This document shows positions 14,545 to 21,707 of a stretch of DNA of 28,039 bases, one piece after another; within the stretch, counting starts at the first letter, position 1, and each line of letters begins with the position of its first letter. Made by a program: the position numbers and the translations under genes. This DNA comes from PALSA-505 sp035308365 (GTDB lineage: Bacteria; Actinomycetota; Actinomycetes; Streptosporangiales; Streptosporangiaceae), in the NCBI GenBank assembly GCA_035308365.1, contig DATGGU010000119.1, forward strand, positions 1 to 28,039. The letters are read 5' to 3'. The notes beneath the pieces were generated by a model that searched no databases, was not told the origin of the DNA, and worked only from the letters and a program-made list of their open reading frames with translations.

Positions 14545-15471
14545 ATGGCGAAGCTGCCTGATTCCATCGTGGGCGCACGGGTGTTTGGCTCGCGGATGGT
14601 AGCCCTGCACAGGCAGGCCAACCCGAATGGCCAGATGCCGCTGATGGATCATGTCCGTGAGCTGCGCTCGCGGGTGGTCAAGGCGTTGCTGGCGCTTGTG
14701 GCCGGAACCGGTGCCGGCCTGCTGCCGTGGGTGTTCAACCGGGTGTGGTCCATCATGGTGCATCCCTACCAGCACGCCATCACCGAGATCTGCAAGAACC
14801 CGGCGCACCACTCGTCGTGCAGCCAGATCGGTTTTCACCTGATCGTCAACGGCATCTTCGATTCGTTCTCGTTGCGCATCGAGCTTGCCTTCATCTTCGC
14901 GCTCGTCGTCACCTCGCCGCTCTGGTTCTACCAGCTCTGGGCGTTCATCTCCCCGGCGCTCTATGCCCGGGAGAAGCGCTGGGCCTACATGTTCGTGGCC
15001 GCGGCGGTCCCGCTGTTCCTGATCGGCACGGTCCTGGCCTACCTGGTGATGAGCCGGGGCCTGCAGTTCCTGCTGGGCCTGGCCCCGGCCAGTGTCACCG
15101 TGCTGCCGTCCATCAGCACCTACCTCGGCTACGTCATGGCGATGGTGCTGGGCTTCGGCCTGACCTTCGAGCTGCCGCTCGCACTCGTCCTGCTCAACCT
15201 CGCTCGCGTCCTGACCCATGCCCGGTTCAGGAAGTGGCGGCGGGTGATGATCTTCGCCGTGTTCGTGTTCGCCGGCGTCGCGACCCCGAGCCCGGACCCG
15301 GTCACCATGCTGCTGCTGGCCGCGCCCTGCGTGGTGCTGGTCGAGGTGGCCGAGATCATCGTGTGGGCCAACGACCGCAGGGTCGCGCGCCGGCCAGGGA
15401 TGTACGACGGGCTGAGCGACTACGAGGCCGCCCCGCTGGACGATGCCGAGCGGGTGGACTCCAGCTCTTAG
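14545..15471 (+). CDS. tatC: Sec-independent translocase subunit TatC
   Basis: A 308-residue polytopic membrane protein with about six helices. The family core starts at MPLMDHVRELRSRVVKALLA; further hallmarks are LRIELAFIFALVVTSPLWFY, QLWAFISPALYAREKR, FGLTFELPLALVLLN, and FAGVATPSPDPVTMLLLAAP. TatC recognises the twin-arginine signal and nucleates the translocase with TatA. The first external loop carries C83 and C92, which might form a disulfide. The N-terminus before the core is about 30 residues and has no ribosome binding site, so a start at 14596 or 14635 is also possible. The C-terminal tail is acidic. Twenty bp separate it from tatA, so they form one operon. Confidence 0.95.
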   Translation: MAKLPDSIVGARVFGSRMVALHRQANPNGQMPLMDHVRELRSRVVKALLALVAGTGAGLLPWVFNRVWSIMVHPYQHAITEICKNPAHHSSCSQIGFHLIVNGIFDSFSLRIELAFIFALVVTSPLWFYQLWAFISPALYAREKRWAYMFVAAAVPLFLIGTVLAYLVMSRGLQFLLGLAPASVTVLPSISTYLGYVMAMVLGFGLTFELPLALVLLNLARVLTHARFRKWRRVMIFAVFVFAGVATPSPDPVTMLLLAAPCVVLVEVAEIIVWANDRRVARRPGMYDGLSDYEAAPLDDAERVDSSS

Positions 15472-15483
15472 CAGAGCCTCGCC

Positions 15484-15748
15484 GTCGCGCCATCCTCAGT
15501 GCATACGGTTTGAACGGCACCTGGCCCGCTGCCCGGCCTGCGCCCAGGAGATCGGCGAGTTCGCGGAGACCACCGCCCGGCTCGCCACCGCTGCCGCCGC
15601 ACCGCCTCCGGCTGCTGCGCTCCGGCAGCGTGTCCTCGCCACTGCCCGCACCCGGCATCTGCCGCACGTTCTGCGCGGGCCTGCCCGCCGAGCCTGCCGG
15701 TGGCTCGTCCCACCCCACCACGACCATGATCCTGAACCTGGCCCTTAA
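15484..15748 (+). pseudogene. Decayed anti-sigma factor (zf-HC2/RskA-like) gene
   Basis: The frame ending at 15748 encodes RFERHLARCPACAQEIGEFA, then ETTARLATAAAAPPPAALRQ-like sequence and RVLATARTRHLPHVL. This is the region around the H-x3-C-x2-C zinc motif of anti-sigma factors and the linker after it. No membrane helix or extracellular domain follows, and no start precedes it. In the neighbouring frame just upstream, ILSAYGLNG matches the usual start of such domains (the LxxAYALxxL segment). The two matches meet at the shared TTTGAACGG, as if a deletion had joined them out of frame. There is no sigma factor gene next to it. The alternative, a short real peptide, is unlikely without a ribosome binding site. 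Confidence 0.6.
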
Positions 15749-15761
15749 CCTGTAACACATG
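15746..15761 (+). promoter_or_regulatory. Putative leaderless promoter -10 of helY
   Basis: TAACCT (15746-15751), seven nt, then the helY ATG (15759). No ribosome binding site precedes the start, so a leaderless transcript is plausible. Confidence 0.4.
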
Positions 15762-18494
15762 ACGCTTCCGGCGAGCCCGGCGCAGCGGTATGCGAAGTTT
15801 CAAGCGCGGCCCGCCTGGCTGACCGCCTTTCAGGCGCTCTACAGCTTCGAGTTCGACGGCTTCCAGATCGAGGCGTGTGAGGCGCTGCACCAGGGCCGCG
15901 GTGTGCTGGTCGCCGCGCCGACCGGCTCGGGCAAGACCGTCGTCGGCGAGTTCGCCGTGCACCTCGCGCTGGCCCAGGGCAGCAAGTGTTTCTACACCAC
16001 CCCGATCAAGGCGCTGTCCAACCAGAAGTATGGTGACCTGGTCCGCCGGTACGGCGCGGACAAGGTCGGCCTGCTGACCGGGGACAACAGCGTGAACGGC
16101 GAGGCGCCGGTGGTCGTGATGACTACCGAGGTGCTGCGCAACATGCTGTATGCGGGCTCCGCGACGCTGGGCGGGCTCGGTTACGTGGTGCTGGACGAGG
16201 TGCACTACCTGGCCGACCGGTTCCGCGGTGCCGTATGGGAGGAAGTGATCATTCATCTCCCGCCGTCGGTGCAGGTGGTGGCGCTGTCCGCCACGGTGAG
16301 CAATGCCGAGGAATTCGGCGACTGGCTGGACGCGGTGCGCGGCGGGACCACGGTCATTGTGGACGAGCACCGGCCGGTGCCGCTCTGGCAGCACATGCTG
16401 GCCGGGAACCGCCTGTACGACCTGTTCGTCGACACGGGCCCGGACTCCGGCGAACTGCGGGTGAACCCGGAACTGGTGCGGATCGCCCAGCGCGACGAGT
16501 GGACGGTGCGCAAGGCGCCGGGGCGGCCGGGCCGCGGCGGCCACCGGCCGCGCCGGTTCGCCGTGCCCCGGCGGCCAGCGGTGATCGAGCGGCTCGACCG
16601 GGCCGGGCTGCTGCCCGCCATCACGTTCATCTTCAGCCGGGCCGGCTGCGACGCGGCCGCGGCCCAGTGCCTGGCCGCCGGGCTGCGGCTGACCACCCCG
16701 GAGGAGAGCGCCCAGATCACCGAGGTGGCGGAGCGGCGGACCGCCGACATCCCCGCCGATGACCTGCGGGTGCTCGGCTACGCCGAGTGGCTGACCGGCC
16801 TGCAGCGGGGGATCGCCGCCCACCATGCCGGGCTGCTGCCGACGTTCAAGGAGGTGGTGGAGGAACTGTTCGAGGCCGGGCTGATCCGGGCCGTGTTCGC
16901 CACCGAGACCCTCGCCCTGGGCATCAACATGCCGGCCAGGACCGTGGTCATCGAGCGCCTGGACAAGTGGAACGGCGAGACCCACGCCAACCTGACCCCA
17001 GGGGAGTACACCCAGCTCACCGGCCGGGCGGGCCGCCGCGGCATCGACGTCGAGGGACACGCCGTGGTGCTCTGGCAGCCCGGCACCGACCCCACCGCCG
17101 TGGCCGGCCTGGCTGGCACCCGGACCTACCCGCTGACGTCGAGCTTCAAGCCGTCCTACAACATGGCGGTGAACCTGACCGGCCAGTTTGGCCGCGCCCG
17201 GGCCGCCACCCTGCTCGAATCCTCGTTCGCCCAGTTCCAGGCCGACCGGGCGGTGGTGCCGCTGGCCCGCCAGCTCCGGCTGGCCCGCGACGAGCTGGAC
17301 AAGCTGGCCAGCCAGATGAGCTGCGAACGGGGCGACATCACCGAGTACGCTCAGCTCCGCGCCGACCTCACCGAGCGCGAGCGGCGGATGTCGCGGGAGC
17401 GGTCGGTGGCCCGCCGGGCCGAGGCGGAGCGTTCCATCGAGCAGTTGCGCCGCGGCGACATCATCCAGGTCACCGCGGGGCGGCGGGCCGGGGTCGCCGT
17501 GGTGCTGGAGCAGCGGCCGGTGGGCAGCCTGCTCGTGCTGACCTCGGGCCGGCAGGTCAGGAAACTTTCCGCGGCCGACTTCACCGGGCCGGTGCAGCCC
17601 ATCGACCGGGTCCGGATACCCGCGTGGTTCAGCGAGCGGTCGCCGAAGCACCGGCGGGATCTGTCGGTGGTGGTGCGGGACAGGCTGGCCGGACGGGACC
17701 TGAGCGGGGGACGTGGGTCCGGCGGCGGCCACCCGGGTGACGGCGCCCGGCGGCAGGAAGACGCGGAGCTGGCGGCGCTGCGGCGCAGGCTGCGTGAGCA
17801 CCCATGCCACCACTGCCCGGACCGCGAGCAGCACGTCCGGCAGGCCGAGCGGTACCGGCGGCAGCAGCGCGAGGTGGCGGGCTTGGAGCGCCGGGTGGCC
17901 GGGCGGACGCACGTCATCGCCCGGACGTTCGAGCGGGTCTGTGCCGTGCTCGACCGGCTCGGCTACCTGCGCACCGACACGGTGACCGCCGAGGGCCGGC
18001 GGCTCGGCGGCCTGTACACCGAGCTCGACCTGCTCGCCGCCGAGTGCCTGCGCCGCGGCCTGTGGGACGGGCTGACCGCGCCCGAGCTGGCCGCCTGCGT
18101 GTCCGCGCTGTCCTTCGAGGCGCGCCGGGCCGATGATGCGAGCCCGCCGAAGCTGCCGCCGGGCCGGGTGCGCGAGGTGTTCGGCTCCATGGTCCGGGTC
18201 TGGGGCGAGCTGGACCAGATGGAACGGGACAACGGCCTGTCCTTCCTGCGCGAGCCCGACCTCGGCTTCGCCTGGACCGCCTACCGGTGGGCACGGGGGG
18301 ACGCCCTGCAGGACGTGCTCGACGAGACTCCAGACGTGGCGGCCGGCGACTTCGTCCGCTGGACCAAGCAGGTGATCGACCTGCTGGACCAGGTCGCCGC
18401 GGCAGCGGCTGAGCTGGATGGTGTTGCGGCGAAGGCCAGGGCGGCGGCCGAGTCCATGCGGCGCGGCGTGATCGCGTACACATCCGTGGGGTAG
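15759..18494 (+). CDS. helY: HelY, Ski2/Mtr4-like DExH-box helicase
   Basis: A 911-residue helicase of superfamily 2. Motifs are Walker A APTGSGKT (53-60), TTPIKALSNQKY, motif II LDEVHYL (DEVH 146-149), motif III LSATVSN, AHHAGLLPTFKEVVEELFEA, FATETLALGINMPARTVV and motif VI QLTGRAGRRGID. The Ski2/Mtr4-type C-terminal part follows, with an arch-like region and a helical end domain. A CHHC cluster (C683, C686, preceded by HP and followed by DREQH) may bind a metal. Mycobacterial HelY occupies the same position after tatC; the family unwinds RNA or DNA-RNA, but the physiological substrate in actinobacteria is unclear. The start is supported by the leaderless-type promoter. After the stop, the same frame continues into the remnant of another gene. 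Confidence 0.95.
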   Translation: MTLPASPAQRYAKFQARPAWLTAFQALYSFEFDGFQIEACEALHQGRGVLVAAPTGSGKTVVGEFAVHLALAQGSKCFYTTPIKALSNQKYGDLVRRYGADKVGLLTGDNSVNGEAPVVVMTTEVLRNMLYAGSATLGGLGYVVLDEVHYLADRFRGAVWEEVIIHLPPSVQVVALSATVSNAEEFGDWLDAVRGGTTVIVDEHRPVPLWQHMLAGNRLYDLFVDTGPDSGELRVNPELVRIAQRDEWTVRKAPGRPGRGGHRPRRFAVPRRPAVIERLDRAGLLPAITFIFSRAGCDAAAAQCLAAGLRLTTPEESAQITEVAERRTADIPADDLRVLGYAEWLTGLQRGIAAHHAGLLPTFKEVVEELFEAGLIRAVFATETLALGINMPARTVVIERLDKWNGETHANLTPGEYTQLTGRAGRRGIDVEGHAVVLWQPGTDPTAVAGLAGTRTYPLTSSFKPSYNMAVNLTGQFGRARAATLLESSFAQFQADRAVVPLARQLRLARDELDKLASQMSCERGDITEYAQLRADLTERERRMSRERSVARRAEAERSIEQLRRGDIIQVTAGRRAGVAVVLEQRPVGSLLVLTSGRQVRKLSAADFTGPVQPIDRVRIPAWFSERSPKHRRDLSVVVRDRLAGRDLSGGRGSGGGHPGDGARRQEDAELAALRRRLREHPCHHCPDREQHVRQAERYRRQQREVAGLERRVAGRTHVIARTFERVCAVLDRLGYLRTDTVTAEGRRLGGLYTELDLLAAECLRRGLWDGLTAPELAACVSALSFEARRADDASPPKLPPGRVREVFGSMVRVWGELDQMERDNGLSFLREPDLGFAWTAYRWARGDALQDVLDETPDVAAGDFVRWTKQVIDLLDQVAAAAAELDGVAAKARAAAESMRRGVIAYTSVG

Positions 18495-18503
18495 CAGCCC
18501 TGT

Positions 18504-18776
18504 CGCGAACCGCTACATCTGCTGGCCGAGGCGGTCACGCCGCAGTGCACCGGGGTGGACCGGGTGTTCGGCGCGCAGAACGCCTGGGGGCTGGGCTTCG
18601 GCATCGACGGCGAAGGCTTCGGGATGGGCGGGCTGGGCGGGAGCTACGGCGGCGCGGTCACCGCCGGCGGCTACACGATCGGCTTCGTGACCGGCAGCGC
18701 CGGGACCGAGGACCGCCTCACTCCGGTGGAGAACGTCCTGCGGAGCTGCCTGGGAGTGCCTGCCCTGCCGGACTGA
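18504..18776 (+). pseudogene. C-terminal remnant of a beta-lactamase-family serine hydrolase
   Basis: The frame after the helY stop encodes REPLHLLAEAVTPQ, GVDRVFGAQNAWGLGFGID, GFGMGGLGGSYGG, AGGYTIGFVTG and a C-terminal VLRSCLGVPALPD. This matches, from memory, the C-terminal part of class C beta-lactamase-like serine hydrolases, including the GMGGLGGS motif that replaces the KTG box. The N-terminal two thirds, with the catalytic SxxK and YxN, are absent; the upstream sequence is helY. It lies in the same frame as helY, directly after its TAG. A GTG at 18555 opens a 73-codon ORF, but a product of this size could not be an enzyme. Confidence 0.7.
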
Positions 18777-18818
18777 ATTGCGTTGCGTCACAGGCAGTGG
18801 GCACGAAACCCTGCCCGC

Positions 18819-19298
18819 ATGGAAGCTGACATCCGCCGGGTCGAGACCGGCGATTGGGAAGCCTTTCGCGACGTCAGGCTGGCCGCGCTGGCCGACGCGC
18901 CCTACGCCTTCATGGCCACGCTGGCGCAGGAGCAGGAGTTCGGTGAGCAACGCTGGCGGGAGTGGATCGCCAAGTCCGTGTTCTTCCTGGCCTGGGACGG
19001 CGCCAGACCGGCCGGCGTCGTTGGCGCGTTCATCACCGACGACGGCGGCTGGCACATAATTTCCATGTGGGTCAGCGCGGCGGCCCGCGGCACCGGCCTG
19101 GCCGGCCGGCTCATGGACGTGGTGATCGGGCATATACGTGCCCAGGGAGCCCAGCAGGCCGGCCTGTGGGTCACCGACGGCAACGACCGCGCCCGCGCCT
19201 TCTATGCGAAGCACGGCTTCCGCGCCACCGGCAACCGTCAGCCGGTCAGGCCGCAGACCCCGGACGAGTGGGAAGAGCAGATGCTGCGCGCCCTTTGA
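18819..19298 (+). CDS. GNAT-family N-acetyltransferase
   Basis: A 159-residue single-domain GNAT protein. Its order is N-terminal IRRVETGDWEAFRDVRLAAL, a strand around FFLAWDGARPAGVVGAFITD, then the acetyl-CoA loop in ISMWVSAAARGTGLAGRLMD (motif R-G-T-G-L-A), and the C-terminal LWVTDGNDRARAFYAKHGF that closes the fold. Such enzymes transfer an acetyl group to small molecules, antibiotics or protein N-termini; the substrate cannot be told. ATG 18819 is preferred because homology begins at MEADIRR; a frame-open TTG at 18783 adds only unmatched residues. No ribosome binding site is visible. It lies between the beta-lactamase remnant and a gene-less stretch. Confidence 0.9.
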   Translation: MEADIRRVETGDWEAFRDVRLAALADAPYAFMATLAQEQEFGEQRWREWIAKSVFFLAWDGARPAGVVGAFITDDGGWHIISMWVSAAARGTGLAGRLMDVVIGHIRAQGAQQAGLWVTDGNDRARAFYAKHGFRATGNRQPVRPQTPDEWEEQMLRAL

Positions 19299-19427
19299 CC
19301 AGGGGCAGCGATATGACCGCCTCCGCTGCTCCCTCTCTCGGGACACAGACAGGACGCTGCGGGCAATAGCCGGTGAGTCAGCAAGCACCGGGAGGCGGGA
19401 ATGGACGAACGGCGGCTCCATCCGGCA

Positions 19428-19450
19428 GGCCTGGCCGATTCGGCCAGGCC
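19428..19450. repeat. Perfect 23-bp palindrome in the GNAT-exonuclease spacer
   Basis: GGCCTGGCCGA, one central T, TCGGCCAGGCC: eleven paired bases each side. It is the only notable structure in the 299-bp spacer 19299-19597. An ATG at 19401 has a good GGGAGGCGGGA site, but its 43-codon frame resembles nothing. The palindrome could be a terminator stem for the GNAT gene (no T-run), an operator, or a short element copy. Confidence 0.45.
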
Positions 19451-19597
19451 CGAGCCGTGCGACGACGCGACATCCCGGTCCTGCCGCCGCGGTTCGGCGC
19501 CGCGCTGTTCGACGCCGCGGTGCATCGGGTTCTGATCACCGCGCCCGATCCAGCATGGCGTGACGCGAGCCCGCCCGGCCGGTGGCAGGATGGCCGG

Positions 19598-20503
19598 GTG
19601 GGCTCGCTGATGCTGCTGGATTCCGCCTCGCTCTACTTTCGTGCCTTCTACGGCGTGCCGGAGACGCTGACCGCGCCGGACGGGACGCCGGTCAACGCGA
19701 TCCGGGGCCTGCTCGACATGATCACCCGGCTGGTCCGCGGCCGCTCACCGGGCCGGCTCATCGCCTGCTGGGACGTGGACTGGCGGCCGCCCTTCCGGGT
19801 CGCGGCCATCCCCTCCTACAAGGCGCACCGGGCCGAGGCAGACGGCGGCGAGAGTGTCCCGCCCAAGCTCACCGTCCAGGTGCCGGTCATCCGGGAGGTC
19901 CTCACCGCGGCCGGGATCCCGATCGCCGGAGCCGCCGGGTACGAGGCCGACGACGTGATCGGCACCCTGGCCGCCCAGGCCGATGTCCCGGTGGACGTGG
20001 TGACCGGCGACCGGGATCTGTTCCAGGTGGTGGACGACGAGCGCCAGGTCCGGGTGATCTACACCGTGCGCGGGCTGACCAAGCTGGACGTGGTGGACGA
20101 GGCCGCGATCGCCGAGCGGTACCAGATCCCTGGCCGGGCCTATGCCGACTTCGCCGTGCTGCGTGGGGATCCGAGCGACGGGCTGCCCGGCGTGCCCGGG
20201 GTGGGCGACAAGACGGCCGCCTCGCTGATCCGCTCGTTCGGCTCGGTTGATGGGATCCTGGAGACGCTGGACAAGTATGCCGCGTCGATCCCGGCCGGTC
20301 CCCGGGCCAAGCTGGCCGCCTCGCGGGACTACCTGACCGCTGCGCAGCCTGTGGTCAGGGTGGCTACCGACGTGCCGCTGCCGCCGCTGGACGGCAACCT
20401 GCCGGTCAGCCCGGCCGATCCGGATGCGGTCGAGCGCCTCGGCGAGCGGTGGGGCCTGGGCTCCTCGCTGCACCGCATGTGCGATGCCCTGGCCGCCGGT
20501 TAG
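19598..20503 (+). CDS. 5'-3' exonuclease, DNA polymerase I N-domain-like
   Basis: A 301-residue stand-alone FEN/PIN-type nuclease. The sequence starts with LMLLDSASLYFRAFYG, whose Asp is a metal ligand. It continues with AIRGLLDMITRLVR, FRVAAIPSYKAHRAEA, GYEADDVIGTLAAQA (acidic metal cluster), TGDRDLFQVVDD, and the helix-3-turn-helix LRGDPSDGLPGVPGVGDKTA with its own acidic ligands. The family removes 5' flaps and RNA primers during repair and Okazaki maturation. There is no polymerase domain. A homologous gene lies near helY in mycobacteria. GTG 19598 is chosen because GGCAGGA precedes it; ATG 19610 is the alternative. Open sequence further upstream shows no homology. It converges with the PP2C gene, with only 3 bp between the stops. 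Confidence 0.93.
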   Translation: MGSLMLLDSASLYFRAFYGVPETLTAPDGTPVNAIRGLLDMITRLVRGRSPGRLIACWDVDWRPPFRVAAIPSYKAHRAEADGGESVPPKLTVQVPVIREVLTAAGIPIAGAAGYEADDVIGTLAAQADVPVDVVTGDRDLFQVVDDERQVRVIYTVRGLTKLDVVDEAAIAERYQIPGRAYADFAVLRGDPSDGLPGVPGVGDKTAASLIRSFGSVDGILETLDKYAASIPAGPRAKLAASRDYLTAAQPVVRVATDVPLPPLDGNLPVSPADPDAVERLGERWGLGSSLHRMCDALAAG

Positions 20504-20506
20504 CCG

Positions 20507-21481
20507 CTACAGGACGCGCAGGGCGACCACGCAGGTGTCGTCCTCGGGAGCGGTGGGGCCGAGCGTGTGCAGCGCGGCGGCGATGGCCCGTTCCGGGTCG
20601 GCGACCCCTTGCACCGCGGTGCACAGCTTGGCCAGGCCCTCATCCAGCGGCCGGTCCCTGCGCTCGATCAGGCCGTCGCTGTAGAGGATCAGCAGGTCGC
20701 CGCGGAACAGCCGCAGGGTGGCCGTCTGGTATGCCTCGTTGGCCGCGCCCAGCAGGATCCCGTCGGGTGCCTCCAGCGGCGTGGCCCTCGCGCCGCGCAC
20801 CAGCACCGGCGGCGGATGACCGGCCTGGGCCCAGGTCAGCGTCCTGCTGGCCGGGTAGAAGTAGCCAGCCATGAGGGAGGCCGTGTGCTCGGGCGCCACG
20901 TGGTGCACCAGGTCGTTCATCCAGCCGAGCAGTTGACCGGGCGGCGAGCCGGTGATGGCGAGGCCGGCCATGGCCCCGCGCAGCCTGGCCATGCCCGCGG
21001 CCGCGGGCAGCCCGTGCCCGCCCACGTCACCGATCGCGATCAGCACCCGGCCGGCCGGCATCTCGGCGGTGATGTACCAGTCGCCGCCGACCCGGCTGTC
21101 GGTGGAGGCCGGCAGGTAGCGCATGGCCGCGCGCAGCCCGGGCAGCAGGAACGGCTTGTCGTGCAGGGGCAGGATCGCCCGCTGCAGTTCCAGGGTGACC
21201 AGCCGCTGGTGGGCGAGCTGGGCGGCGAGACCGGCGTCTGCCCGGCCGGCCTGGGTGATCACCGCAGCGCGATCGCGCCGCACGGGCGGAGGCTGGCCGG
21301 CCCGCTCAGTGCGTCCGTCCCTGCGGGGCGGCGGCACCGGGGGAACGGTGCTTTCTATGCCGGAACCATGCCCTACGGTGCTTTCTTTGCCGGAACCATG
21401 CGCTACGGCACGCCGCAATCCGTTCTGGGCGAAGGCTTCGGGAGCGGCCCTGGCCCCGGGTGCGGAAAGTTCAGCAGTCAT
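20507..21481 (-). CDS. SpoIIE-type PP2C serine phosphatase
   Basis: A 324-residue protein. About 100 N-terminal residues are low in complexity and include two copies of a decapeptide, VAHGSGKEST and VGHGSGIEST, encoded by a 30-bp tandem repeat. A helical linker (AHQRLVTLELQRAILP) leads into the phosphatase domain with LPASTDSRVGGDWYI, IGDVGGHGLPAAAGMARLRG, AQAGHPPPVLVRG, LFRGDLLILYSDGLIERRD and PEDDTCVVALRVL. Such phosphatases usually dephosphorylate anti-anti-sigma factors in partner-switching regulation. No PAS, GAF or kinase domain is attached and no anti-sigma pair lies beside it. The common GGDWYD motif here reads GGDWYI. ATG 21481 is chosen as the first start with plausible coding; a start at 21526 is possible. 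Confidence 0.9.
   Translation of the reverse strand: MTAELSAPGARAAPEAFAQNGLRRAVAHGSGKESTVGHGSGIESTVPPVPPPRRDGRTERAGQPPPVRRDRAAVITQAGRADAGLAAQLAHQRLVTLELQRAILPLHDKPFLLPGLRAAMRYLPASTDSRVGGDWYITAEMPAGRVLIAIGDVGGHGLPAAAGMARLRGAMAGLAITGSPPGQLLGWMNDLVHHVAPEHTASLMAGYFYPASRTLTWAQAGHPPPVLVRGARATPLEAPDGILLGAANEAYQTATLRLFRGDLLILYSDGLIERRDRPLDEGLAKLCTAVQGVADPERAIAAALHTLGPTAPEDDTCVVALRVL
21347..21406 (-). repeat. Tandem 30-bp repeat inside the PP2C gene
   Basis: Two adjacent copies, 21347-21376 and 21377-21406, differ at only 2 of 30 positions. Each encodes ten residues of the minus-strand phosphatase (H-G-S-G-K/I-E-S-T core). A third copy lies in the ABC ATPase gene (3423-3452) and a diverged one in the spacer at 21598-21629. 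Confidence 0.85.
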
Positions 21482-21534
21482 GGCAGCTCGCGTATGGTGA
21501 GCGTTTGTGCACCTAGCGTGAGGCATGTCGGGTG

Positions 21535-21558
21535 CCCTTGTCTAGATGCCGACAGGGG
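21535..21558. promoter_or_regulatory. Imperfect inverted repeat upstream of the PP2C gene
   Basis: CCCTTGTC (21535-21542), eight nt, GACAGGGG (21551-21558); seven of eight positions pair. It lies in an unusually AT-rich part of the 21482-21707 spacer between the divergent PP2C and M24 peptidase genes. It may be an operator; nothing else, apart from the repeat copy at 21598-21629, is seen in this spacer. Confidence 0.3.
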
Positions 21559-21597
21559 CTATCTCCATAAGATTTAAGCCGTGATGCCCGCATGGAC

Positions 21598-21629
21598 CGC
21601 ACTTGCTTTGCCGGAACCACACCCTGCGG
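21598..21629. repeat. Intergenic diverged copy of the 30-bp repeat
   Basis: The core CTTTGCCGGAACCA and the following CCCTGCGG match the copies at 21347-21406 and 3423-3452, with changes at the left edge. It is outside any gene, showing that the unit is not confined to coding sequence. Confidence 0.6.
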
Positions 21630-21707
21630 CAGGCATTTGCATGCATACCCGGCTACGGCAGGATGGCATAACAGGAGAAACGCGCTGAAAGGGAACTGGG
21701 GCTGTCA

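Noticed and set aside
15468..17912. Very long open frame on the minus strand opposite helY, and similar long frames opposite the aldehyde dehydrogenase, pafA and ABC ATPase genes
   Set aside because: Antisense frames stay open in high-GC genes with third-position G/C bias. The products are Gly/Arg/His/Pro-rich without recognisable domains, while the opposite strand encodes well-known families.
19401..19535. 43-codon ORF with a good ribosome binding site before the exonuclease gene
   Set aside because: The Arg/Cys/Ser-rich product resembles no family and the frame includes the 23-bp palindrome; it was noted but not called as a gene.
21347..21406. HGSGKEST in the PP2C N-terminus resembles a Walker A P-loop
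   Set aside because: The residues are encoded by the 30-bp repeat, lack the flanking strand and helix of a P-loop, and no other NTPase motif is present.
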